Below, piece by piece: positions 34,127 to 46,477 of a stretch of DNA of 64,000 bases. The stretch covers positions 73,981,554 through 74,045,553 of the forward strand of contig OX485803.1 in the NCBI GenBank assembly GCA_950295325.1, given 5' to 3'. This DNA comes from Polytrichum commune (Eukaryota > Streptophyta > Polytrichopsida > Polytrichales > Polytrichaceae). How positions within the stretch are numbered: position 1 is the stretch's first letter; each line of letters begins with the position of its first letter. Both the position numbers and the translations under genes were made by a program. The notes under the pieces are model-generated. The model saw only the letters and a list, made by a program, of their open reading frames with translations, was not told the DNA's origin and did no database searches.

Positions 34127-36864
34127 ATGTTGTCCACCATGTCATCGAGTGTTCAAGCTAGTTGTGCTGAAACTGCAGGAAATCCAACTGAGAGCATCGA
34201 CTTGGAGAGCGAGCCAACGCGCATTGACGAAGGGCATGATGATATTTTGCAGCCAATTAGCGAAGGCCTGGCAGCTGAATCGGAAGCAGTTTGGCGAGCT
34301 TGTTATGCTGCATTGAAGGCAAACCAATCTTTCTGGACACCCTACCATCGCAGCTCAGTCGTGTGGGCATTCTTCCGATTGAAGGGAGAGGATATGAATG
34401 TTGACGTGAGAGAGACACAGAAATTGAGGTGTTGGGTTTGTCACCCAATTGAAGCAGAATCGAGTAACTTAAGTGGTAGGGGCACTCGCTCAAGGAAGGA
34501 GATTTTCCAGTATAATCCAGCTCATGGGATCACGAGCATGAAGACCCACGTCGAGAATGAGCATGCCGAGGAACTTGCAAGATATGTGCGAGAATCGAAG
34601 GTTGATGAAGGAGATACTGCTCGGCAGAAAAGCAAGAAGCGCAAAGGTGCACCACCGTCATCCATCACAACTTACTTCGGTAACACTAAACCTTATGCAA
34701 AGAACGATGTGCAGCAACAACGTTTTATTGAAGACCTTGTCTTGTTTATTGCCAAGGGTTATGAATTGTTGTCGATAGTTGAATCAGCTTGGTTGCGGCG
34801 ACTTATGATGCGCCGTGACCCAAAGGTTGTCTGTCCCAGTCGGAAGCAACTTGTTCGCGAACATATACCTGCGATGCTAGCGAAGACAATGGACCGCTAT
34901 GTCTTACCTCTGATTAATAGTTGCCAGACTGCTAGCATCACCTTTGATTTGTGGATGTCTAGAACCGGTTGGGATACATTCGCGTTAGTTGTGAACTTCA
35001 TCGATGACTGTTGGGTGCCTCGCCATGTGACCGTGGGACTCTTTGAAGCACAAGATACAAGTGGATCTTCTTTGGCCGAAATTGTGAAGCCTTCACTAGA
35101 TGAGTTTAAATTGACAGACAAGATTGTAGCTTGTGTAAAAGACGAGGGTGCCAATTTGGCAACGCTTGAGCGTGCTCTGCAGCTTACAGTTTCTTGTGAC
35201 ATTCTAGGGATAGCAAAACCTTTTTCATGTGCCTGCTTTGGTCACATTATGTCCAAGGTTTGCCAGTATGCTACCAATGATGAGCAAATGTGCAAAGGTA
35301 TGAAAGAAGTGTCATTGAAGAATGCCCAGAAATCATTGCAGTCTTGCATCACTTGGACAAAGAAGTCAGGTAAGGGATGTCAGGAGTGGGATAAAGCTTG
35401 CATCGATGATGGGCTGCCTACAAGGAAGTTGAAAACACCTGTGAAGACTAGATCTCGAGGGGGGGGGGCAGTGTGTTAAAAAGTTAAGGATATAGGTGCG
35501 AACAACCACTATTTTATAAGGGGGTATTACTTTCAATTCTTTTCTTTTTTCACATGCTATCATTTTGTAAATTTCTACTTTGGGTTAATAGAAAAATGGC
35601 TTGCATTACTTATAATTCCAAATTACCTATTATTCCATACCCTAGAGTACTTTAAAGATGTCCAGTACCATTTTTGATACCCTATATTACTCTTAAGTCC
35701 ATTTATAATTTTTTGCCCCCATGTTTTTAAAATACCCTATCATTTGTTCGCACGTATATTGCTACTCCAACCAATGACTACCCCCCCCCCCCCGAGGACT
35801 AGATTTGCCTCGAAAGTGGTGTTGTTCCACGAGACCCAAGAGTATGCAGATGCCATCAACATTTGCTACAGGCGGCAGTCTTTGAAGCTGCAAGCTCGCG
35901 TACCGAGCGGGATGACTTGGGCAACAGTAAGAACCGTCACTCAAACCCTCAACCCAGTTGTGCAACAATGTGTGCTAAATCAAACTTGTGGATATTGGTT
36001 GCTTTCATATGCACTAGCTGCTACCTTCCGCATGTCTATTGAGTTGCAGGGAGTGCATGAACAGAGGTCAAGCGTAGTTCCCCCTCTGCAGGTTGGTGAT
36101 TTCGAGTCTGAGATTGAAATTCTGAAGGCGAGGATGGCAAAGACAGTTGTGGATGTCATGAAGCCGTTTCTCCGATTTTCTCTACAATTTGTGGCAGACC
36201 AAGCTCACAATATGCTCTCGTTGATGTTGGACCCTCGATTTAAGGGCTGGAGTACGTGATTGACTACGTGGGAGTTGCCAAAGCGAAGCAAGTGGTGGAG
36301 GAGTACGACAAAAAAAATTTGATTCCTTACCTTGTCAAGGTGCACAAGTTCCTGAACCCTGGTGGGTCCCCAATCACAGCTCTTGATCCTGCTCTGTCAA
36401 ATATTCTATTTGGTGCTCCAGCGTCTGCTGAAGAAGCTTGCGAGGGCATTCTCATTGCGGAGCTGTCACTTTTCCGGCGCCTCACTATAGTGCATCCAGA
36501 AGCGGAGGAGCCTCTGACGTGGTGGAAGCTCAATGCATCGCGTTTCTCTTCAGTTTCTTTTCTTGCACGTCATAGTTTGGCTATTCCAGGGTCATAGATT
36601 GAAACGAAGCTGATTTTTAGCATTGCAGGTGTGCTTACAAGTCTGCGTCGTTGCCGCCTTGGTTTGAATAATTTGGATAGCTCGATCATGATCAACAAGA
36701 ACTGGCCTGATGATTCAAGACATGAATGTGAGGTCACTGAGGTGGTCAAAGATGTCAAGGATTATTTTGCCAAGGAGATGGAAATAGTTGACGAAGCTGA
36801 AGATGAGATTGAGGAAGCTGGTTACTTTGAAGAGCAGGCTAATTATTTGGGACTAATTACTTAG
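34127..36864 (+). pseudogene. hAT transposase gene, interrupted and decayed
   Basis: The first block (34127 to about 35453) has a BED-type zinc finger (RCWVC then HVENEH, with WAFFRLKG before it), then the hAT catalytic regions ITFDLWMS (first Asp) and KDEGANLATLERAL (second Asp). A 343-bp MITE interrupts at 35454-35796; ignoring it and one copy of its duplication, the frame continues at KTRFASKVV. The second block runs to about 36250, where a one-base shift occurs (RFKG, then LEYVIDYVG in the next frame). The hATC dimerisation block follows: EEPLTWWKLNASRFSSVSFL, broken by TAG at 36596-36598, then IFSIAGVLTSLRRCRLGL. One insertion, one frameshift and one stop make it inactive. Start could be ATG 34127 or 34139. 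Element termini were not found. Confidence 0.88.
35454..35796 (+). mobile_element. hAT-type MITE, copy B, inside the hAT transposase
   Basis: A 343-bp copy, opposite in orientation to 1966-2302, starting CTCGAGGGGG and ending CCCCCCGAG, with a perfect 8-bp duplication GACTAGAT (35446-35453 and 35797-35804). It splits the transposase frame without net loss of coding bases. Confidence 0.92.
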
Positions 36865-37142
36865 GACTAATTACTTTGAAGAGCAGGCTGATTACTTAGG
36901 CCTGATTCTGATTACTTAGGATTGATTACTTTACAGAGCAGGCTGATTACTTAGGACTGATTCTGATTACTTAGGAAGAGCAGGTTGATTACTTAGGACT
37001 GATTCTGATTACTTTGAAGAGCAGGTTGATTACTTAGGACTGATTTTGATTACTTAGCACTGATTTTGATTACTTAGGAAGAGCAGGCTGATTACTTAGG
37101 ACTGATTCTGATTACTTAGGACTGATTACTTTGAAGAGCAGG
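36838..37142 (+). repeat. GATTACTTAGGACTGATT minisatellite
   Basis: Tandem variants of GATTACTTAGGACTGATTCT, with GAAGAGCAGGCT interspersed, start in the last codons of the hAT transposase (FEEQANYLGLIT) and run about 300 bases. It looks like expansion of the 3' coding end. Confidence 0.85.
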
Positions 37143-37640
37143 CCGGCTCATGTGTGAAGTGGCCTCTTATATACAATTGTCCATTTGGAACCTTGTTGAA
37201 AATCTATTCTCTGGTGCCGGAGCTTCTTGAAATTTTCTCTTGTTAAGAACCCCAATAATAAATGATCGTCACTTCACCTGTTGTTGTGGTGATACTTGGG
37301 TAAAACATATCCGACCCGAGTTCATATATGTCTGGTATCATATGTTATAATATTGAGCTTCTTATACTCTTTGGAATTTCCCCAAAATTACATTATTCAT
37401 ATCATTACTGTATTTGCAAAAATGCATGCATTGTTTGTAATACCATGGATCCAACTAATCCTAATTTCTAAGGAATCTTTATTATTTAGAACCGACTGGT
37501 ATGTCCAAATTTAGATAACATACCAACATTGGTTAGAACTGCACTTCACTAAACTTGTTGATAAAGTGTGAATTTGAGTTTTGCTCAGGCTCACTCACCT
37601 TGTATTTGGATGTCAAGAAATTGGACAGAATTCTTCCAGA

Positions 37641-37869
37641 ACCAATGAGCGGGGTGAACTGGATGCTACTTACAGATGAACAAGTTGAGTTTGAGATTTA
37701 ACCAGTTGAAGTTCCAGACTTCAAGAGAATTACCGATCATTTTAGAGGAATCTATGGAATATACCCCAAATTCATATAGGAAAACTAAAAGATCACAACA
37801 TATAACCGGTTGGACTTGGAAACACTAGGATTTTGACCGATTATGCCCAAAAACCTCCTTGGACACTGT
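37641..37869 (-). mobile_element. Solo left-type arm of the foldback family
   Basis: Starts near ACCAATGAGCGGGGTGAACT and ends GGACACTG; diverged copy of the left arm of the 28161 element, sharing the string GAGGAATCTATGGAATATAC in nearly identical form. No right arm lies nearby. Confidence 0.75.
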
Positions 37870-38040
37870 CTAGAATTATCATCATGTCTAATTTAGACCT
37901 TCCCACATTATGATTTTGTTGGACTGATGGAATTCTTTGCTCATTCTGGCACATTTCTTGCTGGCCAGAGGTGAGTCATTAACACCTGTTACCATGTACA
38001 GTGGTGTGTAGGGTCCATGTAAAATGCAATTTATATGCCC

Positions 38041-38520
38041 TGACATGCAGGTGGGGTACCAAAGCAGTTGATGCAAATTCATACATCCGATCCGGACAGT
38101 TCAAAATTCAAATAGTATGGGACAAACAAGTCCAACTCTGTATTTCTCACAAGCTTAAGAGTGTCAATATCCTTCATTCCCCTTGTCTCACTTTGCACGA
38201 AATTAACACTCCCCATCATCTTTCTATCCAGAGATTTGAGGTCATGAGTTGACGTACACTCTTCTTCCGTGTGTAATCAAGTAGTTCCAGTCATACATTG
38301 CTTAGTATTCACAAATTGACAATTGAACAATTTTGTTACCAAGTTGCATGGTGTGAGATGTAAACTCATGAGATGAAGTGCTTTACTCATATTTTAATGA
38401 ACACGACAACCTTGCCAGCTCCATTTGCCCGACTACAGCTCTTTGCCTTCACTTAATTACAGCATTATTTTGCCTCGCATCTTCCACAACTGCAATGACA
38501 CTTATTTATTTTGTACTACA
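38041..38520 (+). repeat. Dispersed 0.45-kb duplicate, copy 1
   Basis: Shares long diverged blocks with 45181-45620, for example CCTTCATTCCCCTTGTCTCA and ACAACCTTGCCAGCTCCA, in the same order and orientation. No domain or terminal structure is visible, so it may be an old segmental copy or an uncharacterised element. Confidence 0.75.
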
Positions 38521-39284
38521 CCGTTGTGCTATCGAGTACCTTCATAATTATCCTAGTTAGCCTTTCAGATGTCATCCCAAATATTAAAACTACAAATTCT
38601 AAATCAGTGCAAAATCTATATAGCTATTGGGGAGAACAATCGACATTGTAGTATTCCCTGTCATCCTCCCATGGATATCAATCACCGCTCTAAGACATTG
38701 GTGATGACCTTTGATTTCTTCTTTCGCCCACACTTTGGTCTCGATGTTGGTGCCTCCCTTCTAGGAAATCTTTTATGCTTACTAACCCAAAGCTTCCACG
38801 CCTTGAACACGATTCTAGTGCGAAACATCAAATGCATGAATTCAATAAGACGAGGCTCTCCCTCATTAGTCTTTTCTTATACGATGTCTGGTACAGATAT
38901 GAGTTGAGCCCCTTCAAGAAGGTTGTCTCAAGCTCCCTGACATCGCTCTCAAAGTCGCTTCTAGCAGCCACAAAGTCATCAAAGTCCAAGTCATCTTTGA
39001 GTTTGTTCATGTCACAAAGCAAAAAATAAGGTTAACTAGCGATATTAGTGCCACCACAAGCTGGGTACATGACCTTTATATACAACAGTTTGCATGATTC
39101 GGTCCGACAAAACAAGTTAGCAGTTATTTGCATGTGTCACAAGAGCATTGCTATTTTATAATTAGGGTTTAGACTCTAGAATAAGAGCTTAGACTTACTA
39201 AGTGCCCCTTACCTACCTTGGCTGCCTCTCTCCACGAAGTATTTAATGGTTGGCTTCTTAGGCTTAGTATCTTTTTGAGCTCCA
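38521..39284. other. No gene seen
   Basis: Open stretches exist at 38569-39029 but show no recognisable domain or splice logic. Confidence 0.3.
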
Positions 39285-41600
39285 TAGCTTCAGGTGCAGT
39301 GAGCGAGTATCAAGATACAAAACATGTACATTATGGTAAATGGTACTGAAACGAAGTGTTTGAGTAAACTTCATCCCCTGATACATAAGCTCCTACAGAA
39401 TGCATCCAGTCTACTAAATTGCCATTGCAATTTGCTATGGATATTTCAGAGTATTAACATCCGGAATTGCATACATCTTACAAACATAACTATATGAACC
39501 AAAACTGCCAAAGTGGAGGTAACGTTTACTGAGGGCCACTTCACACACGACACTCTGAGCCCGTGACCATTACACTTCAAGCACTCTCATTGGTGGAGAA
39601 GGTAGAGCCAGTCCAAGTTCACTTCACACTAGGCTTGAGGGACCAACGGAGTAGGTGAATGTAAGATGGATGTAAAGTCTACATGGCATCGAATGGATCA
39701 TATTTCATAGTCATTTGGATCATTTTCAAAAATTACCTCTTCGAGGTAGGTCTGACACAAAACTGGGAGACCATGGCACTCTGAACGCTCGCAACCATTG
39801 ATTTATTCTATTTCATCATGTGTGAGGACCTGCATGAGTAGACATTTATTGCAATAACATTTCATTGGGGGCCTGGTCACATATGACTTCACACTACACT
39901 TGAGGGTCTGTGACCACACTACATGATTTTGGAGGTGTGTTGGGACGGCCTTTGGACACTTTCTTTTGGGCTCCCACAATTTCATGATGATGGCTCTTGG
40001 CTCGTGTGTGAAGTGGCCCTGAGCTTACTGAAGATATGAGTATGCAGATTTCCTTGTCTCATATATTCATAAACAAGGATCTACCAAGACAGTCATACAC
40101 CTTAATTAAAATGTATGGCAGATTTTACTGAAACTTAGTATCATTCGTCATGGTTAATACTGTGGGGAGAATTTATTGCAAAAAATCGTCACACTAAATC
40201 TCGAGTTTATCTGAAAATTATGTGGATAACAATATTCTTTCAGTAACAAAATGCGCCAAAATCATTCTAGAAGTGTCTTCCACAATGACTACTGATGAAA
40301 TACAAATTATATTGACTCCAAAATAATTTAGAATTTCCATTATAAGTGTCATGGCTAAAAGTAATGGGGAACCCCAAACCCTAAACCCACATGCATTCTG
40401 AACTTGTTCGAAGTTTTTATGCACTCATAGTACTATTACAAAGAGTTCAGCATTGGCTATGTTATAAGCTGAGCACGCATGTCTAAACAATTTAATTGTA
40501 GATTGAACCTGAGACATTGTTGGAATGTACATTTACATGAAACTGCTTTAAGACTCAAATTGATTTGAAAGTTGACAACCACTGTTATTAAGATTGTTTT
40601 GAATAAGCACAAACCTGCTGCCCAGATTCATCGCAGAATCAAGGGCACCATGTTTCTGCGGCGAACCCTGGTCAATAACAATATCTGCACCATTGAAGTT
40701 GTCCGGTTTCTCAAAACCAAGATCTTACTTAGACATTTAGGAATCAGAAAGCTAACCATTAACTCCAAGTACAAGCACTGCAAGAGTGAAAGACGTACTT
40801 GCAGCGCATAAGATATTTATTCAGTTCAATTATAAAAACTTACAGACCCCAGATCACAATGAAAGACAACGTAGGTTTTGAAAGGACATCGTGAGAGAGA
40901 TACAAGAAAGGAATGAAGAACCTCAGAACAAATTGAATTACAACTTACAAATTGTAACAGTGCAATGAGTGAGATCTGTGGATTAATCAGCCAACCTCAT
41001 TCTGAAACTCTGCCAAGCCTTGAATACTTGTTACATAACCTGAAGCACGTTTGATATCAAAGCTCTTGCCATTTTTAAAATTCCCAACAAACACTTTTTC
41101 AAATCCGCCCATACCAATTTCATATGCCTTGTCAAATCCACCTGTTGCAGCAGATAGCTCAGATAGCCTAAAACGCTGGACACCAGGTGGCGCTTGCCAA
41201 TTTAAATCATTAAGTTCTGCGGCCACCATGCGTTCCACAGTATCCGTTCTAGATATTGCAAACTCGTTTTCATTTTCATATCCAAATGAAAGATTTTAGT
41301 AAAACTTTCGCCCCATGTTGAGAAGCATGGACTTTCTCACTGCCATGTCTGTAAAGAGGCTTACCTCGTGCTAATGCGGGATCAAAGCGACCATCTGCAA
41401 ACTTAGCACGATCTTTCTTGCGTTTCCAGAAGATGTAGAGTGTGACTCCAACAATAATCAATACACCCAAAGCCGCACCAACAACACCGCCCACGATGGG
41501 AATTATGCTGCGCTTCTTGCCTGGACAATTGTTTACATGCAGAAAGAAAAGTGGTGTTGTTAACCCTTAACGGTTTCAGAGGCACATTATGGGCCTCAAA
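39285..41600 (-). pseudogene. Degraded partial copy of the LRR receptor kinase
   Basis: Corresponds to about 15620-17540 of the intact gene, introns included. The membrane-span exon (about 41520-41369) is nearly intact with both splice sites. The following kinase exon (minus, ending near 40998) has lost its 5' part together with about 190 bp of intron. Its glycine loop reads IGMGGFEKV and the ATP-lysine context reads FDIKRAS, both unlike the parent (GGFGKV, FAIKRAS). Later exons survive only as traces: about 40607-40700 is scrambled and 40025-40085 still encodes ILVYEYMRQGNLHTH. A MITE sits in an intron (39533-40019). No signal peptide, LRRs or catalytic loop are present, so it cannot make a receptor. 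Confidence 0.88.
39533..40019. mobile_element. PIF/Harbinger-type MITE
   Basis: A 487-bp element with perfect 18-bp terminal inverted repeats (GGGCCACTTCACACACGA) and a 3-bp duplication TGA (39530-39532 and 40020-40022). It is absent from the corresponding intron of the intact receptor kinase (around 15845), which confirms insertion. GGGCC termini with a TNA duplication fit PIF/Harbinger. No coding capacity. Confidence 0.85.
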
Positions 41601-41664
41601 GTGATGAAGGCCACTTGCTGTTATTTTTAGTTGATGATGTCAAAAGTGACTCTATCTAAAAATG

Positions 41665-43400
41665 TGTTTTTTTTTGTTTTTTTGTTTTTTTGGACAAAAG
41701 GCCAACTGGGCCAACGCCAAATGAATTAATTCAAAAAGGAGGAAACACGCCCACACCAAGGGGAGGCGGGACCCCTCGGATGCGAAACACTGCCACGTAA
41801 AGAGTAGCAAAAACATATCCCCACCAAGGACAACCCTCCGGACCCCAAACCAAGGACTACCCCCACCCCACCTACCAAGGACAACCCCCATGCCACCAAC
41901 CCCAAACACAAGCACAAGCTTGTCCTCCTATCTACGTTGCCTTTTCCAATTCCACTCAACACAGAGGTTGTGTCTCCTACAAAGAACATTCCTCGCTTCC
42001 CAAGTGTTGTTGAGTCCTTTGAGCATGGCCTCCACAGAGAAGCTACTAATATTGATAGTCTCCACCACACGATTCCAAGTAGCTTTGCCGTAGATGATGA
42101 GCTCATCCCAAATCCTTTGTTTGACCTTAGATTTGTGCCATTGTTCATGATTAAAAACCTTGTCATTACGTTCAATCCAAATGGTCCAAAGTGTGATGCC
42201 CCTAAGAAGATGCCAAATTTGAATCTTCTTGCCGTATTTTTTGGGAATCCTTTCCCCGAACAAGGCTTGCTTCCAGTTGGAGCTATCATAATTTCCGGTT
42301 CCGACTCCACAAAGTTCATGCCTAATGAACGTGGCCCATCTCCAAGCTCTCCTAGCTTGAATGCAATCCCAAAATTTGTGTTTGACTGACTCACTCGTGT
42401 TAAGGAGGCAAAAACCACATTGCTTAGAGATAAAGGCCGGAGCAATGCGCGCCCGCCATTCATTGACCGCAACAGCTTTGTGCCAAATTGACCACATGAA
42501 TGCCACCTCTTTCACCAACCAAAGCGGATCCCACACTTGTGACTAGTAGAACCTATAATTACATGAGAGATATCCTTGCCACTTGTCCGCCGCACGGGTG
42601 GACCTTGGGTTTTTATTAATAATGGCCTCTCTACCGTCCTTAATGGTGTAGTTAAAGAATCTACCTCCATCTATCCATCTCCACTTGTCGGGGTCCCACC
42701 CAAGAGAAGCTACTTTGCCATAGAAGAAGCTCATCTCTTCTTTTTTCCCCTCTTTCGTAGGACCTTTATTAGTATGGATAATTTTAACCTCATGGAAGAA
42801 TCCCTTAATCCCTCCAAGAGGGCACTCCCACACCCTTAGGCATCGCGAGTGGGTGCCAAATGAAAAAACTTTGGACCAAGAGTAGCAACGTAAGATTATG
42901 CCATTGCATACACGGGGGGTCCAAGAAAATTTGGGACCCCCTTGATGTACGAAGGAATCGTTAACTTGTAGAGTATTTAAGAGTTCATTACATGTGTAAC
43001 GCTTTAAGTCATTTATGGCTCTCCCACAATCATTGGATTTGTCTTGAGGTTTTGCAGTCATATTGAAATCCCCCCCAAAAATCCATTCACAATCCTTGGG
43101 CAAACCATCAACCATAATATGCCATAGGTGTCTTTTATCTGTTGGTATGTTAGGAGCATAGATGCAAGCCAACCCCACACTACCCCCTTCAATGCCTTCC
43201 AACTTTATCCATACTACCCTATTTTCATAAAGTGATCCATGAGCCGTGACAAGTCTAGCATACTTATGTGCTAGTAAAATTCTCACTCCCACTTTGCCTG
43301 CTGCGTTTGGATTAATCCAACTCCTTTCCCCGGGTTCGGCTTCCAATATCCAACTTGCACAGCCGGACATGAGTCTACTTCCTAGGTTCTCTAGAGCTTT
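41665..43400 (-). mobile_element. LINE (L1-type) with endonuclease but no reverse transcriptase core
   Basis: Minus strand. The frame from about 43400 to 42880 is an apurinic-type endonuclease domain: GSVGLACIYAPNIPTDKR, then CEWIFGGDFNMTAKPQDKS with the catalytic GDFN. It is followed soon by KWRWIDGGRFFNYTIKDGRE and, after a frame break near 42540, by the zf-RVT zinc-binding tail (WHKAVAVNEWRARIAPA, CGFCLLNTSESVKHKFWDC). The roughly 1.5-kb reverse transcriptase that belongs between endonuclease and zf-RVT is missing, with no YxDD motif. An A-rich tail (T-rich on plus, 41665-41691) marks the 3' end next to the receptor-kinase copy. Non-autonomous and dead. Confidence 0.85.
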
Positions 43401-45180
43401 GCCTCTCAATTTATGTTCTTGGTGAAATAAGCTATGCATTAGATCCAAATCTACAAGTGTGTTATACACCAAATCCATATCCAGAAATGTGCCATGCACC
43501 AGATCCAAAAATGTGTTATGCAATGAAATTAATGGATCTAAACTTATTAATGAACACAAATATTTTATACAAATAATGTTTGTAATCAAGTGGTTTTCCT
43601 TTCTAAGCCTATGATGTCAAGATTCTATAGCTCAGTGTTGACACCCTCTTGTTTTGTGCCTATGCTCACATAAGTTGTAGGTTGTGCATGAGTATTTTTT
43701 ATCGCACTTAATTTGATTATGTGCTCATAGTTGATGTGGTGTTATGAAATTTTGCTACGTTTGATGATTATGTTGATTCATTACAATCTACCGTTCATAT
43801 AAGTGTAGACCCATGATTGTTCTATATCCATTCGATTGGATTATCACTTATGAGTTTTGTATGTATCTAATCGGTTAGTTAATCCAATTGGTTTAGTAAC
43901 ATGGGCTCGTTGATTCAATAACATATATTCACATGCACATAACATTTTGATTTGATAAGTTTTACGGTTCCAACACAGTTGATCAAGACATGGCTGGAAA
44001 TAGGTTGTAGTTTGCACAAAACACTTACAATTCTCATTACTTGAGAATCATCTTCATCAACCTCAAGCCCCAACTACGAGAGAGACAATAACAATGCTAG
44101 TTTGATTCGGTTGCCTTTACAACGGCATTCTACATGACTATATCACAATCATTGATTTTGACTAGAGAATGTCAGTTATGCTCTTCCCAAAGCCCAATAG
44201 TTGTCAACCACTTGCCGAGCAATCACATGAATGTCACTGTTTGGGTGTGATGAGAGATAGGGGATCACAGTTTCTATATAAGATAAACGTTTTCATTTCT
44301 CATCAGAGTACACATTACAGGTTGCATACCTGGAACTTTCTATTCCATCGACTCCTTTTTCTGTTCACTATGATGCAGGCTTCAACTTACGCTACAGGCA
44401 ACCACTCCAATATTTCTTGTGAAATGGAGACATCAGCGATGATGAACTCCACCATTGTCAATCAAAAGTTAAGCAAACATGGTCTGCAAACTCTAAAATC
44501 GCACATGCCTGCCACTTTCAACAGCATTGTGTGCCTTCCTTCCGCTCTTGAAGTCCGCAATTTAGTATCTCCCAAATGTACCAGCAGGAGATACGGCCAA
44601 CAATATCCCCTAGGCTTGCGCTTCTGATAAGCTGGCCTTCAAACTTTATCAGATCACATTGACACCATGTATGCCAAACATTCATGTTGCCCATTGGCAA
44701 GCAGAGATCAAGAGGACTCAACAAGAATCTGCAACCTCTTGAACCCAATACTGCAAATACCTGCACCCACGTTGACCGTTACCTCTTAGAAGCTGGAAAA
44801 AGATGCAGACGGAGCCCTTCTTGCACTACAAGAAGCCTGGTCAACTAAACCAAGTTATCACCCCGGTGCCATGAAAATTCCTCAAGATCTGCGACTCCAA
44901 GGTCATGTAAAGACTTGGCCCCAATTTTTGTTTGTTATAGGGCACCTCACGTGCGTAAAATTTGGAGGGCATTCTGATTTTCCATATCTCCTGCTATGTC
45001 AAATTGTTAATGAAACTAAGGCCAGATCTTTCTGTGCAGTGAGGCTTTCAAGATAGAGCATCATCATAAATAAGGCCCCCACTCGGGCTCCCATTCTCGG
45101 GGTTCTTATTTTCAATGATGCCCTGTCTCAAGGGCCTCATTTATTACATCTATCGCGTCAGTATGTGGTGTTAGTGTGCC
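43401..45180. other. No gene seen
   Basis: Includes the uncertain 5' limit of the LINE and AT-rich intergenic sequence. A CACTACAAGAAG string at 44825 has no partner terminus. Open stretches at 44169-44766 have no domain. Confidence 0.35.
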
Positions 45181-45620
45181 ATGTCCAGGCGGGGGGGCCA
45201 AAAAAAATCTTACAAACCCATACATACACTTCGGACAGTGTGATAGTATGGGAAAAACAATCCAGCTCTTTACTTCTCACAAACTTAACAGACTCGACAT
45301 CCTTCATTCCCCTTGTCTCACTTTGCCCTAAATTCTCCTCTTTCCCCACCATCTTTCTATTTCAGAGATATGCTTTTCTTTGGTGCATAAGTAGTCCCAG
45401 CCATACATTGCTCAGTATTCCAAACTGGCAATTGGACGATTTCGTTACTAAGTTGTATGTTGTGAAATACAATCTGAGATGACACACTTTGCTCATTTTG
45501 TACTAAACACAACAACCTTGCCAGCTCCACTTTCCCTTCTACAGCTCCTTGCACTCACTTATAACAGCATTCTTTGGCATTTCATCTTCCACAATTGCAG
45601 TGGCACAATTGTATCTTTTA
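45181..45620 (+). repeat. Dispersed 0.45-kb duplicate, copy 2
   Basis: Partner of 38041-38520, about 7.1 kb downstream in the same orientation; similarity ends near CATCTTCCACAATTGCAG. Confidence 0.75.
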
Positions 45621-46477
45621 TACTAACACCCTTATGCTATCCTGATTGTACAACTCTTCATGCTGAATGTTGTTGTGAGCAACCAGCATCACCTTCAACT
45701 GGGCATTTCATTCCTTCAAAAGCACTTGCTGCAAGCATTGGAGGTATTTGCAAAGGAGCTTCAACAGCTCCACATGTTAGAAAGTACAGCACCCACAAGT
45801 GTGATTGTGAATCAGGCTATCAGTATGCTGTCATCAAAGCCATTGTGAGCAAGAGTGCAAAAGTGCTTGATATATGGGACGAAGTCTTGCACACAGAAGT
45901 CAATGTATTGTGGTGAATAAGATATCATGTACATATATATCAGGGATTACACAGTACCATAAGAAGCTTCTCAAATACGTTTCTGCCTTGATTTATTTAT
46001 TGATAGAATGTGCAATAGCAGAAATGACAATTGAAATTCCTTATGTACATCAGGTTCTTGATTGTGTACTCAACTTCACTGACGAAAACAAATAATTAAC
46101 ACAACTAAGAAGGGTTTCTCAAAACAAGATGCACGAATTTGTAAACAGGGTTGCAGTGACAAGGAGTTCCTACTTAGTTCTAACTTAGAACCAACTTCAG
46201 GACCCTTATCATTTGACCTCGAACAGGTACTAAGGATTCGGCCTGAACCAATCCTGACAGTGCCCACCTTCTGAAAGGAAGGCATTACACCTCACATGTT
46301 TTTCTTTACTTATCTTTTCTGTTATAAACACGTTGAGAGTACATTTACCTCAGAACAGTCATCACGTCCTAAAACATGTGATGACTTCAAGAGATGGATG
46401 CAATCAGCAAGTGCCAGTATCAACTCACATCATGAACATTACTTGTTAGTAGTTCCCAGAAGGGAATCCTTTAAAAT
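45621..46477. other. Possible orphan exon, otherwise nothing
   Basis: A plus-strand block at about 45685-45848 reads LLQALEVFAKELQQLHML, a plausible amphipathic helix after an AG, but no neighbouring exons could be tied to it. Confidence 0.25.

Noticed and set aside
42576-42839. Plus-strand ORFs over the LINE
   Set aside because: Shadows of the minus-strand endonuclease and zf-RVT frames.
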